NCBI GenBank assembly: GCA_910588215.1
Contig: CAJUQJ010000005.1
Span: 1-64,000 of the forward strand
Length of the DNA stretch: 64,000 nt
Source of the DNA: an uncultured Lachnospiraceae bacterium
GTDB taxonomy: Bacteria > Bacillota > Clostridia > Lachnospirales > Lachnospiraceae
Direction of reading: 5' to 3'
Numbering within the stretch: position 1 is the stretch's first letter; each line of letters starts with the position of its first letter. Below, piece by piece: positions 1 through 8,619 of this stretch. A program made the translations under genes and the position numbers. Below the pieces are notes generated by a model. It was not told the origin of the DNA. It did no database searches and saw nothing but the letters and a program-made list of their open reading frames with translations.

Positions 1-24
1 CAGAGCCCTAGGGGGCGTTTTTCA

Positions 25-47
25 AACCCCCACTTGAAGTGGGGGTT
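25..47. repeat. Perfect 11-bp inverted repeat, possible IS200/IS605-type end
   Basis: Positions 25-35 and 37-47 are exact reverse complements around a single central base and form a C-rich/G-rich hairpin. No T-run follows, so it is a poor terminator. Subterminal hairpins of this kind mark the ends of IS200/IS605 (TnpA/TnpB) elements. The next gene also looks 5'-truncated at about this point, which would fit an insertion whose body lies left of the window. The element itself is not visible, so this stays tentative. Confidence 0.35.
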
Positions 48-80
48 GGTGATTATTTCTTTGTTGCGTAAGGTAACTGA

Positions 81-602
81 ATGCGATATAATTACGGATT
101 TAGTAAGGAAAGAGGACACATTGCAGCGGGGTTTTTGATTGTGATTGTGGCCAGTGTGTATGAGATTTACAGAATAAATAAGAATAATAACAATTTGGGA
201 GAATACTTAATCCTGAGGTTAAATTCAGGAGATGTTCTGCATTTTTCCTGTTATAGTAAAGAGTTCCTTTACGCGATAGAAGGTGTAATAGCACAATGCT
301 TTAAAGATAGTGAGATGAAATGCAAAATTGATTTAAAGGACTGTGTAATTACATATCAGGAGGATAATATGAATATACATAATAATTCAGGGAATATTGT
401 GAAAGGTGATGGAAATACGGTTACGGCCACGAATACGGGAAACATTAGTGAGCAGGTGCAGATCAGTGATGACGAGTGGATTCAAATAGAAAAGGCATTT
501 GGAGAAATTGCTTCCGGGTTGGATGTAAATTCGAAGGAACATATGCTGGCAGTGGCTGGAGTGATTGAAATAGTGAAAAAGATAACGGGATTAAGTTTGT
601 GA
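81..602 (+). CDS. DUF6232-like protein, probably 5'-truncated
   Basis: The product is 173 residues. Residues about 14-30 form one hydrophobic segment. Next comes a stretch resembling the end of DUF6232 (YLILRLNSGDVLHF, then an amphipathic helix). A low-complexity Gly/Asn linker (NNSGNIVKGDGNTVTATN) follows, and the end is helical. Family members usually carry another beta-rich segment before the membrane helix; here the frame opens only about 35 bp after the hairpin at 25-47, so the N-terminus is probably lost. No ribosome site stands out before the ATG. The gene is AT-rich like its right-hand neighbours. Function is unknown, and the family call is from pattern memory only. Confidence 0.45.
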   Translation: MRYNYGFSKERGHIAAGFLIVIVASVYEIYRINKNNNNLGEYLILRLNSGDVLHFSCYSKEFLYAIEGVIAQCFKDSEMKCKIDLKDCVITYQEDNMNIHNNSGNIVKGDGNTVTATNTGNISEQVQISDDEWIQIEKAFGEIASGLDVNSKEHMLAVAGVIEIVKKITGLSL

Positions 603-632
603 TTTTTAAGTACGAATGACTGAGGAATATCT

Positions 633-1087
633 ATGGAAAATGAAATATTTATTTTTCCTGATTATTTTTCTGAAAACGCGGTAAAAGTAATATTATCAGA
701 AGGAAAAAAAGATAATTTACATATTTTTAGGGTCGGAAAATATGGTCGGGATAAAACTGCAGCTTTTTTAAATTATTATGAAGAGATTTTATCCGGTTTG
801 AAGACGGTTAGAAATCCGCAAAAATATTTAGAGAAATGCAAAAATAATATCGGCCAGCTTTCCGTATCGTGCTATTATGATATAAATGATCTACAATACT
901 ATTTCGAAGTTACTTTGAAAGATAACTATCCTGAGAGAGTTTTGTTGGAAGGAATGTCAAATTCACAATATGGTTTAATTCAGAAAACTGCAGAGAGAAA
1001 AAAGATGTAAAAAATTCACATGTAGATTGGTGGTTATTTAAGGGTGCGACTCCCTGGGTTGATTTTAATGAGGTGAAGGTTGAATAA
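633..1087 (+). pseudogene. Cassette gene A1 (homologue of 49733-50173), frameshifted at an A6 run
   Basis: The zero frame stops at 1010 after 125 residues. In the -1 frame the sequence continues to a stop at 1085-1087, with a tail (NSHVDWWLF) matching the C-terminus of the gene at 49733 (GHVCWWLY). With one extra base in the A-run at 998-1003 the product would be 151 residues, against about 146-149 for the intact relative. The two can be aligned throughout, for example at FRVGKYGRDK / YRGIRRDEDD. It is followed by B1 and C1 in the same order as the second copy. The cause may be decay, an assembly error or programmed -1 frameshifting. Function is unknown. The final codons lie inside the dispersed repeat that starts at 1076. 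Confidence 0.6.
998..1004 (+). other. Slippery-type heptamer A AAA AAG
   Basis: In the reading frame of A1 the codons are AGA AAA AAG, giving the heptamer A AAA AAG, the same as the dnaX -1 frameshift site. A -1 slip here leads exactly into the frame that encodes the conserved tail. No strong downstream stem is obvious within about 10 bases, so a lost A (A7 to A6) is the simpler explanation. Confidence 0.4.
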
Positions 1088-1160
1088 ATTCTCTGATGAG
1101 CAATTTAGTTCAACAAACTGAACAAGTTCAGTTAGAATTTGTGACACTTCGGAATGGAGG
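1076..1160 (+). repeat. Dispersed intergenic element, copy 1
   Basis: Positions 1076-1107 are identical to 35640-35671 (32 bases), and 1134-1160 match 35680-35706 with one difference. Both copies end in the block CTTCGGAATGGAGG, which supplies the ribosome site of the next gene (B1 here, larC there). This copy carries an extra palindrome (AACTGAAC-AA-GTTCAGTT). A shorter relative lies at 38697-38714. Confidence 0.65.
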
Positions 1161-1165
1161 AAAAT

Positions 1166-1750
1166 ATGAATGAAATTTATTTTGAAAATGTAGTTAAAGT
1201 AGGAAATTTGTTTTTGGAAAAAGTATTTAATAAATTCGAAGATGAAAATATTATATTTATATGTAAGGACATACATGAAAATAGATATTTATGTATTTGC
1301 TATGAATTTCGATTTGCTATGAAATGGATTTTGTGTAGAATATCTCCGGAAATGCTGGTAAAGCTTCTTACAAAAAGAGAAGATATGAGAAGTGTTTTTG
1401 AAGTGGAGTCTAAAGAATGGATCCGCATTGTTTATCAAAACGGAGACGAGGAGTCAGAGATTATATCAATGGATAGCGTGGATGCAAATATTCTTCCTCG
1501 ACATGGAGTGTTTTTGAAGGCTGACCAGGAAAATGCAAACTATTTAAAATTTATATGTTTTCACTATTTGAAGACTACAACAATTAAATGTTGCAGTTCA
1601 GTAGATTATAGATTAAATAGACAGAAGTCATGTATGAGTAATGTACTTGACAGGCTTAGTTCTGATTTGGTTATTTCTTATAACTTGCGAAATGCCCGTG
1701 TAATAGGGCAAAAGGAAAACCTGCTGATAAATTTGAATGATGCAGCGTGA
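1166..1750 (+). CDS. Cassette gene B1, homologue of 50179-50847
   Basis: The product is 194 residues. ATG 1166 is chosen because GGAGG at 1156-1160 sits six bases upstream; the earlier in-frame ATG at 1154 overlaps that site. It is clearly related to the protein at 50179: the pattern IIFICKD...YLCICYEF, then RISPEMLVKLL, MRSVFE and LPRHGVFLK has counterparts VFFVCKN, RISLRGLSKML, MRELML and LPYEGAYLK. The domain is not one I can name. It lies between a frameshifted A1 and a decayed SecB-like C1. In chaperone-dependent toxin-antitoxin systems the SecB-like gene follows the antitoxin, so B may be an antitoxin; this is inference only. Confidence 0.65.
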   Translation: MNEIYFENVVKVGNLFLEKVFNKFEDENIIFICKDIHENRYLCICYEFRFAMKWILCRISPEMLVKLLTKREDMRSVFEVESKEWIRIVYQNGDEESEIISMDSVDANILPRHGVFLKADQENANYLKFICFHYLKTTTIKCCSSVDYRLNRQKSCMSNVLDRLSSDLVISYNLRNARVIGQKENLLINLNDAA

Positions 1751-1759
1751 GGAGCCAAC

Positions 1760-2004
1760 ATGAAAGAAAGCTTTTTTCAGTTTAGAGATCCACAATTAAT
1801 AAATTTAGAGTTTGTTATAAATGAAGAATTTGATGAAGAGCTTTTTGCGGGGTTCTCTATAGAAAGTGAATTACAAAATGGAATTATAGAAAATAAAAAA
1901 GGAAGCAGCAGTAAGGCTGAAATTAAAGATAGGTGGTTTCATTGGTCACCGCACAGGCCGGGTTTCCTTCGTTTAATTTACCATTTATGAATTTCACAGA
2001 GTAA
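1760..2004 (+). pseudogene. SecB-like gene C1, internally deleted and frameshifted
   Basis: The N-terminus (FQFRDPQLINLEFVIN) looks like the first strand of SecB-like chaperones. The open frame then degenerates and stops at 1990. In another frame, 1936-2004 encodes VSLVTAQAGFPSFNLPF, which resembles a SecB-family C-terminus and aligns with VSLITAQPEVECVVLPPF in the gene at 50905. Compared with that 133-residue relative, roughly 55-65 central residues are missing and one frame change is needed near 1930. So this is a remnant of the third cassette gene. It begins 9 bases after B1, as in an operon. Confidence 0.6.
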
Positions 2005-2040
2005 TAGATTACGAGTGTAATGTGTTAGGAGAGCCAGCGG

Positions 2041-2073
2041 CCCCATCTGATATAGGAATATGATCAGATGGGG
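2041..2073 (+). terminator. Hairpin terminator after the first cassette
   Basis: Eleven perfectly paired bases (2041-2051 with 2063-2073) enclose an 11-base loop. Only a short T-containing stretch (TTGCTCT) follows, so it may be weak. It suitably closes the A1-B1-C1 unit. Confidence 0.5.
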
Positions 2074-2413
2074 TTGCTCTGTGATGAGATTGTACTCACT
2101 TAACAATTATTTATAGAAAATTTATTTGCTATTCTTTAAACAGCAGTATATCATGTAATTATATCTTAAATGCAATTTGCTTTTCATGGTTGGTTCTACC
2201 GTATTTCCTGTAGGTGAAATTATACAAAAGGAATGATACAATATGAGCGTATAGAAAGGAAGCGGTAGGCAGAATATAAGAATTACAGAATTCCGGCAGA
2301 GCGGCCGGTTTCTCTGCTGTAATGCTTACATATAAGAGAGAAGCAGCAGTGAGAATGTATCAGGACAGCGGTGTAATGGTATAACAGGGAAAGGAAACGG
2401 TTTAAACGCAATT
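2074..2413 (+). other. 340-bp gap upstream of the sugar transferase
   Basis: The sequence is AT-rich with no convincing open frame on either strand. A possible -10-like GATACAAT lies near 2235. The ribosome site for the gene at 2414 is weak and distant (AAGGAAAC near 2391). No RNA gene or riboswitch was recognised. Confidence 0.4.
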
Positions 2414-3835
2414 ATGTATCACAGGAAATCAAGATTACAGAGCTTGATGATATTGGCATTGGACTGTATCTGTATTATGGTCAGTCTGATGATGGCCAAC
2501 TATATCAGGAATGGCAGAATCTTTCGCAGTGACAATGAGCGTATGGACTTTGGTATGCTCCTTGTTGCCTGTCTGACGGTATTTCTGGCCATGAACCTGC
2601 TGCGTAATACCAACCGCAATATGTTCCTGCGGGGTCCGCTGCATGAAATGATCCATATTATCAGGAATAATCTTCTGATGTTCGCGGGTACGGCGGTATT
2701 TCTCTATTTTCTGAATATTTTGGATGCATATTCCCGTCTGGCTTTTTTTTACTTTCTTGTACTTGACTGTGGATTGATGCTCGCGGTGCATCAGATCTGG
2801 AAGAAGACGCTGCCCTTTTTGTACAAACGTTTTGGAGAGGTGCGGAATCTTCTGGCTGTAGCGGACGAAGAATATGCGGAAGCCTTGGTGCATGATCTTA
2901 CGGGTATGAAGGATTTCAGTTATGAGATCACGGGTATTGTATTGCTGGAGCGGGAGGAAGCAGCGGCAGGAGATTTTGGAGGAATCCCGATCGTTGCGAA
3001 TAAGGGGGATCTGGTGGATTACTGCAAGGGCGCCTCTTTGGATGAAGTGATCATCGCGGTAGCCGGCAGCCGGAAGAAGGAGATTCTGGCCCAGATGGAG
3101 ATTTTGGCCCAGATGGGAATCACACTTCACTATCAGATTCCGGTGCCGGAGCTGTGTGGAGCCAGACAGAAAGAACTTTCTCAGTTTGGCCGTTTTTATA
3201 CGGTGACTTATGCCAACAGGGTGGCGCCGGTAGGTCAGCTTCTGCTGAAAAGACTGCTCGATATATGCGGGGCGCTGGTGGGCTGCGTATTTCTTTTGTT
3301 GCTTACGGTCGTTATGGGGCCGCTTATCAAACTGGAATCGCCAGGGCCGGTCTTTTTCTCCCAGAAACGAGTGGGGCGTAACGGGAGGATTTTTAAGATG
3401 TATAAATTCCGCTCTATGTATGCGGATGCGGAGGAGCGAAAACAGGAATTGATGAAGCAGAATGAGATGAACGGTCTGATGTTCAAGATCGAGAATGATC
3501 CGCGGATCACAAGGATCGGCCGGTTTATGCGCAGGACAAGCCTCGATGAGTTTCCGCAGTTTATCAACATATTGAAGAGTGATATGTCACTTGTGGGAAC
3601 GAGGCCGCCCACACTGGATGAATTTGCGCAGTATAGTCCTTACCATAAGAAAAGGCTCAGCTTTCGTCCGGGACTTACAGGCATGTGGCAGGTAGGCGGA
3701 AGAAGCGAGATAACGGATTTTGAGGAGATTGTGCGACTGGATGTGGAGTATATTGACAACTGGTCTTTTATGCTGGACGTGAAGATACTGCTGAAGACTG
3801 TGCTGGAGGTATTTAAGGGGAGCGGTGCGAAGTAG
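2414..3835 (+). CDS. Polyprenyl-phosphate sugar-1-phosphate transferase (WbaP/CpsE type)
   Basis: The product is 473 residues. It probably transfers a sugar-1-phosphate from a UDP-sugar to undecaprenyl phosphate, the first membrane step of exopolysaccharide or capsule synthesis. Four or five hydrophobic helices fill residues about 8-135. A Rossmann-like central domain (about 145-240) follows, then the C-terminal sugar-transferase domain: KRLLDI at its start, a membrane segment, SPGPVFFSQKRVGRNG, KFRSM, TSLDEFPQFINILKSDMSLV, GTRPP and RPGLTGMWQVGGRS. Length and order match the family. It stands alone between a terminator and a GH120 gene, with no glycosyltransferases nearby. The large surface locus at 53465 is a possible functional partner but is 50 kb away. 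Confidence 0.9.
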   Translation: MYHRKSRLQSLMILALDCICIMVSLMMANYIRNGRIFRSDNERMDFGMLLVACLTVFLAMNLLRNTNRNMFLRGPLHEMIHIIRNNLLMFAGTAVFLYFLNILDAYSRLAFFYFLVLDCGLMLAVHQIWKKTLPFLYKRFGEVRNLLAVADEEYAEALVHDLTGMKDFSYEITGIVLLEREEAAAGDFGGIPIVANKGDLVDYCKGASLDEVIIAVAGSRKKEILAQMEILAQMGITLHYQIPVPELCGARQKELSQFGRFYTVTYANRVAPVGQLLLKRLLDICGALVGCVFLLLLTVVMGPLIKLESPGPVFFSQKRVGRNGRIFKMYKFRSMYADAEERKQELMKQNEMNGLMFKIENDPRITRIGRFMRRTSLDEFPQFINILKSDMSLVGTRPPTLDEFAQYSPYHKKRLSFRPGLTGMWQVGGRSEITDFEEIVRLDVEYIDNWSFMLDVKILLKTVLEVFKGSGAK

Positions 3836-3964
3836 AGCACTGTGGGTGGCATTTTCGGTCAATTTACAGGGCGGTACGGTTGAGAACAACTGCCGAATGG
3901 AATTTTGACGGCAGTTCCTCAGCTTTGATCAATACACAAACAAAATGTAAGGAGGGTAACAAAT

Positions 3965-5968
3965 ATGATTCTTTATGTCAATGCGGCAGCGCCAAGAGAG
4001 GGCAACGGCAGCAAAGAAACACCGTTCCGGCATATCAACGATGCGGCGAAGGTGGCAAGGCCAGGAGATGAGGTGCTGGTGGCGCCGGGTATTTACAGAG
4101 AATATGTAGATCCGGTGAATGCGGGAACGGAAGAGGCGCGGATCGTGTACAGGAGCGAGGTGCCGCTTGGGGCGATGATCACCGGCGCGGAAGAGATGAA
4201 AGACTGGAAGCACTATGAGGGGAATGTGTGGGTGTGCCGTGTGGACAATGGTGTATTCGGCAGCTACAATCCATACACGACTTTTGTCGGCGGCGACTGG
4301 TATTTTGCGCCGGTTGTAAGACATACCGGTGCGGTCTATCTGAACGACAGGCAGCTGTACGAGACGGAGACGTTAGAGGAGTGTATCAAGGGCGAGATCT
4401 ATCCGCCTTCCTGGGAGCAGGAGTGGTCCGTCTATAAGTGGTATACCGAGCAGGACGGCAACGAGACGGTGATCTATGCGAACTTCCAGGGTAAGAATCC
4501 TAATGAGGAAAAGGTGGACATTAATGTGCGCCGCAACTGCTTCATGCCTTCCAAGACGGGTGTGGGCTATATTACATTCAGCGGCTTCAATGTGAATAAA
4601 GCTGCGACCACATGGGCGCCGCCGGCAGCCTATCAGGACGGTATGGTGGGTCCGCACTGGTCCAAAGGTTGGATCATCGAGGACTGTGAGATCAGCAACA
4701 GCAAATGCTGTGGTATCTCGTTGGGTAAGTACTATGACGAAGAAAACGATCACTATTTTACCCGCAAGCATGTGAAGAGCCCGACGCAGATGGAACGCGA
4801 TGCGGTATGCCGCGGCCAGTATCACGGCTGGCTGAAGGAGAAGGTGGGCAGCCATATCGTAAGACGCTGCCATATCCATCACTGTGAGCAGACCGGTATC
4901 GTGGGCCGTATGGGCTGCGTATTCAGTCTGATCGAGGACAACCATATCCATAATATCAACAATATGCAGCAGCTGGGCGGCGCGGAGATTTCCGGTATTA
5001 AGTTACATGCAGCAATCGACGTTGTGATGCGCCGCAACCATATCCACCATTCTACGATGGGTATCTGGTGTGACTGGCAGGCGCAGGGGACTCGTATTTC
5101 CCAGAACCTTCTGCATGACAATTACGCGCCGGAAGGCGTTCCCATGGCACAAGGCGCGATGATGAGTCAGGATGTGTTTGTTGAGGTGAGCCATGGTCCG
5201 ACGCTGATCGACAATAACATTATGCTGTCTAAGGCTGCTGTCCGCATCGCAACGGAAGGTGTGGCCTGTGTACATAACCTGATCTTGGGCGCTTTTACCG
5301 CAGTAGGCGGCGGCACGGACAATATCGTGAACGGTGTGAACCAGCCGCGTTATACCCCGTATCATATCAGACACCGCACTGAGGTGGCCGGCTTTATGAC
5401 GATCCTGCATGGGGATAACCGCATCTATAACAATATCTTCATCCAGAACTGGCCTGTTAAGGAAGTGGAAGAAAAGGAAGATATGGGATTCAGGATGGCG
5501 GACAATCAGGTAGTGGGTACGGACGTATTTGATGACTATCCTGCATATGAAGAGTGGATCGAGCATTTTGATATGGATAAGCAGGCTGATATGATGAAGC
5601 TGGCGTCCTATCATTTCTCTCATCTGCCGGTGTGGGTGAACGGTAATGCGTATTTCAACGGCGCCAAGGCGTGGAAGAAAGAACAGTCAAATCTGATCGA
5701 TACGGAACATGCGGCAACAGTGGAACTGGTGGAGAAAGATAACGGATATTTCCTGAAAACGAATGTATACGAACTGCTGGGTGATTTCCGTGACGGCATC
5801 ATCAACAGTGACATACTGGGATATGCTTTTGAGCCGGAGCAGAGATTCGAGAATCCCGACGGGACAGCGATCACGTTCAATGAGGATTATCTTGGCTCCC
5901 ACCGCGGGCTGGATGCGGTTCCGGGGCCGTTTGCATCGGGAGAGGAAGCGGCGAAACGGTTATGGTAA
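3965..5968 (+). CDS. GH120-family beta-xylosidase homologue (right-handed beta-helix)
   Basis: The product is 667 residues, is likely cytoplasmic (no signal peptide) and has a good GGAGG site. It closely follows the Thermoanaerobacterium XylC pattern: GNGSKETPFRHINDAA, YANFQGKNPNEE, INVRRNCF, KGWIIEDCEI, GSHIVRR, GIKLHAAIDV, GIWCDWQAQGTRIS and DVFVEVSHGP. By that comparison Asp370 (in WCDWQAQG) is the nucleophile and Glu407 (in FVEVSHGP) the acid/base; both are present. There is a short Met/Gly-rich insertion between the two sites (about residues 386-398). It should release xylose or a related pentose from short oligosaccharides. The neighbouring MATE exporter and DUF3737 gene say little about the substrate, and specificity could differ from xylosides. 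Confidence 0.85.
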   Translation: MILYVNAAAPREGNGSKETPFRHINDAAKVARPGDEVLVAPGIYREYVDPVNAGTEEARIVYRSEVPLGAMITGAEEMKDWKHYEGNVWVCRVDNGVFGSYNPYTTFVGGDWYFAPVVRHTGAVYLNDRQLYETETLEECIKGEIYPPSWEQEWSVYKWYTEQDGNETVIYANFQGKNPNEEKVDINVRRNCFMPSKTGVGYITFSGFNVNKAATTWAPPAAYQDGMVGPHWSKGWIIEDCEISNSKCCGISLGKYYDEENDHYFTRKHVKSPTQMERDAVCRGQYHGWLKEKVGSHIVRRCHIHHCEQTGIVGRMGCVFSLIEDNHIHNINNMQQLGGAEISGIKLHAAIDVVMRRNHIHHSTMGIWCDWQAQGTRISQNLLHDNYAPEGVPMAQGAMMSQDVFVEVSHGPTLIDNNIMLSKAAVRIATEGVACVHNLILGAFTAVGGGTDNIVNGVNQPRYTPYHIRHRTEVAGFMTILHGDNRIYNNIFIQNWPVKEVEEKEDMGFRMADNQVVGTDVFDDYPAYEEWIEHFDMDKQADMMKLASYHFSHLPVWVNGNAYFNGAKAWKKEQSNLIDTEHAATVELVEKDNGYFLKTNVYELLGDFRDGIINSDILGYAFEPEQRFENPDGTAITFNEDYLGSHRGLDAVPGPFASGEEAAKRLW

Positions 5969-6269
5969 GCATCAGAGCCTGTGTTGCGTAACGGGCTATG
6001 TCAGAAGCCGTTGGCAGGTCGTATGAGATCTTAACGATCTGCAACATGTTTTTACAGGTTTCAATGGGTTTATGAAAGACTCCGCGTTGAAATTGGCGCG
6101 TAGAGCAGCGGTCTGGCCGGAAGGGGTTCGGGAGCTGCCTGCCGGGATTTCGGATGCGGAGTTTTTCTGCGGAGACAGGTGTTGTGGATTAGTGTTGACA
6201 ATTTATGATGGGTGCTATAGAACTTTATATATGTGATATTGTTGATGGAAGATAAGGAGATAAAAGGGA
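5969..6269 (+). other. 301-bp gap with a possible terminator and promoter
   Basis: ACTCCGC near 6079 pairs with GCGGAGT near 6158, followed by TTTTT, and the intervening GC-rich segment can fold further. This may be a terminator for the GH120 gene. TTGACA at 6195-6200 and TATAGA at 6216-6221 are spaced only 15 bases apart, a marginal promoter for the MATE gene. A ribosome site (GGAGA) precedes 6270. Confidence 0.35.
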
Positions 6270-7721
6270 ATGTCTGAGAAGCAGCAGACAAGAGAATATC
6301 TGAAACAGGTCATACAACTGAGCATCCCGGCGGTGCTGGCTCAGATCAGCTCGATCATCATGCAGTATATCGACGCATCCATGGTGGGCAGTCTGGGTGC
6401 GACGGCGACGGCGGCGATCGGACTGGTTTCCAGCACGACTTGGCTGTTTGGCGGACTGTGCGTCTCTGCGGCTACCGGCTTTTCGGTGCAGGTGGCGCAG
6501 TTGATCGGGGCGGAGCGGGATAAAGATGCGAAGGATGTCCTGCGGCATGCAATCCTGTGTACGTTGGTGTTCGGGCTGATCGCCTCTGCGGTGGGGATTG
6601 GCATCAGCTCATATCTTCCTGTCTGGCTGGGCGGAGCGGAAGAGATCCGAGGGAATGCTTCCCGGTATTTCCTGATCTATGCCTGTGCGCTTCCGGCCGC
6701 GCAGATGCGCCATACCGCCGGAAGCGCGTTGCAGTGCAGCGGTGATATGAAGGTGCCGAGCCGGCTGAACATCATGATGTGCGGGCTGGATGTGGTGTTT
6801 AACAGCTTTCTGATCTTTCCAACAAGACAGATTTCTCTGGCAAATATCTTGGTTACGGTGCCGGGAGCCGGCATGGGCGTGACGGGCGCGGCTCTGGGAA
6901 CAGCGCTGGCGGAAGCCGTAACGGCGGTGTTGATGATGTATGCGGTATGTTTCCGGTCGAAGAGGTTGAGGCTGGTAGGTCGGCGGCAGCTCTGTGCCGC
7001 GCAGGCGGATCTGTCGAGCGGTGTGTCTGTTGAACATACATTTCCGGAAACGTTCTGCTTTCAGCCTAAATATCTACATACGGCGCTTCGGCTTGCACTG
7101 CCGATGGCCTTTGAGCATACGGTAATGTGTGGGGCACATATCGCGGAGACCCGTATCGTAGCGCCTCTGGGGACGGTATCGGTGGCGGCCAATTCCTTGG
7201 CGGTGACGGCGGAAAGCCTTTGCTATATGCCGGGCAGCGGTATCAGCACGGCGGCAACGACGCTGGTCGGACAGAGCATTGGAGCCGGAAAACCGGAGCG
7301 GGCAAAGCGTTACGCAAATCTGGCAGTGATACTTGGCGCAGCCGTGATGACCTGTACGGGTGGCCTGATGTTTCTCGGCGCTCCGCTTATGTTCTCAATG
7401 CTGACGCCGGATGCGGCAATCCGCCAGTTGGGTGTGAGGGTGCTGCGGATCGAGGCCTTCGCAGAACCTTTGTTTGCAGTGTCTATCGTGACCGCCGGCG
7501 CATTGCGGGGCGCAGGGGATACGCTGATTCCCAGTATGATCAATCTGGCCAGTATGTGGGGCGTCCGCATCACGGCAGCTTCCCTGCTGGCTCCGCGTCT
7601 GGGATTGGTGGGCGTGTGGATTGCCATGTGTGGGGAATTGTGTGTGCGAGGATTGCTGTTTCTCGTGCGGCTTCTGCGGGGGAAATGGATGGAGACTGGA
7701 CATGGCAGGGCCGTAACGTAA
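6270..7721 (+). CDS. MATE-family multidrug/polyspecific exporter
   Basis: The product is 483 residues with about twelve hydrophobic helices in two pseudo-repeats. The first repeat begins ...QLSIPAVLAQISSIIMQYIDASMVG, and the second ...LRLALPMAFEHTVMCGAHIAETRIV. Family hallmarks include the helix 1 IPAVL motif, the VGQSIGAG-like loop (TTLVGQSIGAGKPERA) and GAGMGVTGAALGT. It probably extrudes organic cations or metabolites using a Na+ or H+ gradient. The loop between the halves (about 225-270) is longer than usual. Its place beside glycan genes may be incidental. Confidence 0.88.
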   Translation: MSEKQQTREYLKQVIQLSIPAVLAQISSIIMQYIDASMVGSLGATATAAIGLVSSTTWLFGGLCVSAATGFSVQVAQLIGAERDKDAKDVLRHAILCTLVFGLIASAVGIGISSYLPVWLGGAEEIRGNASRYFLIYACALPAAQMRHTAGSALQCSGDMKVPSRLNIMMCGLDVVFNSFLIFPTRQISLANILVTVPGAGMGVTGAALGTALAEAVTAVLMMYAVCFRSKRLRLVGRRQLCAAQADLSSGVSVEHTFPETFCFQPKYLHTALRLALPMAFEHTVMCGAHIAETRIVAPLGTVSVAANSLAVTAESLCYMPGSGISTAATTLVGQSIGAGKPERAKRYANLAVILGAAVMTCTGGLMFLGAPLMFSMLTPDAAIRQLGVRVLRIEAFAEPLFAVSIVTAGALRGAGDTLIPSMINLASMWGVRITAASLLAPRLGLVGVWIAMCGELCVRGLLFLVRLLRGKWMETGHGRAVT

Positions 7722-7782
7722 AATGCTACAGTGCTTGGCGGGATAGAGGAAGATTCCAAACCCGCAGGAAGGAGTTTACAAT

Positions 7783-8619
7783 ATGGAGACGATAATAAAT
7801 CAGACGTTTGATCAGGAGCGTGCTTTATACGGCAGTAATGGCATTGAAGTAGTTGATTGTGCCTTTGACGGTCCAGCGGATGGTGAAAGCGCATTTAAGG
7901 AAGGCAGAGATATCAGCGTGGAGAATTGTTTCTTTAATCTTCGCTATCCCTTCTGGCATGATGACAGGCTGAAAATTAAGGGTTCGGAGATGACGGAACT
8001 TTGCCGGGCGGCGCTCTGGTACTCCCATGATATCGAGATTACGGATACGAAGCTGCACGGGATCAAGGCACTGCGGGAGTGCAGCCGGGTAAAGATGCAG
8101 GGCTGTGACGTGATCTCGCCGGAGTTTGGCTGGTCGGTGCAGGAGATCGAGATGAAAGACTGCAGCGTGCAGGGCGAATATTTCATGATGCGCTCTGACA
8201 GACTGCGCTTTGAAGATGTACAGCTGCATGGCAAATATTCCTTCCAGTACATACAGGACTCGATATTCGAGCACTGTGATTTCGACACGAAGGATGCCTT
8301 CTGGCATGCGAGAAATGTGACAATCCGCAACAGTGTCGTCAAGGGCGAATATCTTGCCTGGTACTGTGAGAATGTGACCTTTGATCACTGTAAGATCATC
8401 GGTACGCAGCCGCTTTGTTACTGTAAGAATTTAAGGCTGATCGACTGTGAGATGGTCGATACGGATTTATCCTTCGAGAAGTCCGAGGTGGAGGCGACTA
8501 TCACGGCGCCGATCTTAAGTATTAAGAATCCACTTTCCGGCCGGATTGTTGTACCCGCAGTGGGCGAGATCATTCGGGATGACGAAGCGTCGCGCGGAGA
8601 GATTATTGTGGAAGGCTAA
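7783..8619 (+). CDS. DUF3737-family beta-helix protein
   Basis: The product is 278 residues built of repeated short strands (DISVENCFF, DIEITDTKL, RVKMQGCDV, NVTIRNSVV, NVTFDHCKI), a right-handed parallel beta-helix of the DUF3737 type. Aromatic and His residues recur on the same face (YPFWHDD, AFWHARN, LAWYCEN), as in carbohydrate-binding faces. There is no signal peptide. The biochemical role of DUF3737 is not established. It lies 61 bases after the MATE gene on the same strand, and its last 17 bases overlap the convergent AraC gene. Confidence 0.8.
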   Translation: METIINQTFDQERALYGSNGIEVVDCAFDGPADGESAFKEGRDISVENCFFNLRYPFWHDDRLKIKGSEMTELCRAALWYSHDIEITDTKLHGIKALRECSRVKMQGCDVISPEFGWSVQEIEMKDCSVQGEYFMMRSDRLRFEDVQLHGKYSFQYIQDSIFEHCDFDTKDAFWHARNVTIRNSVVKGEYLAWYCENVTFDHCKIIGTQPLCYCKNLRLIDCEMVDTDLSFEKSEVEATITAPILSIKNPLSGRIVVPAVGEIIRDDEASRGEIIVEG

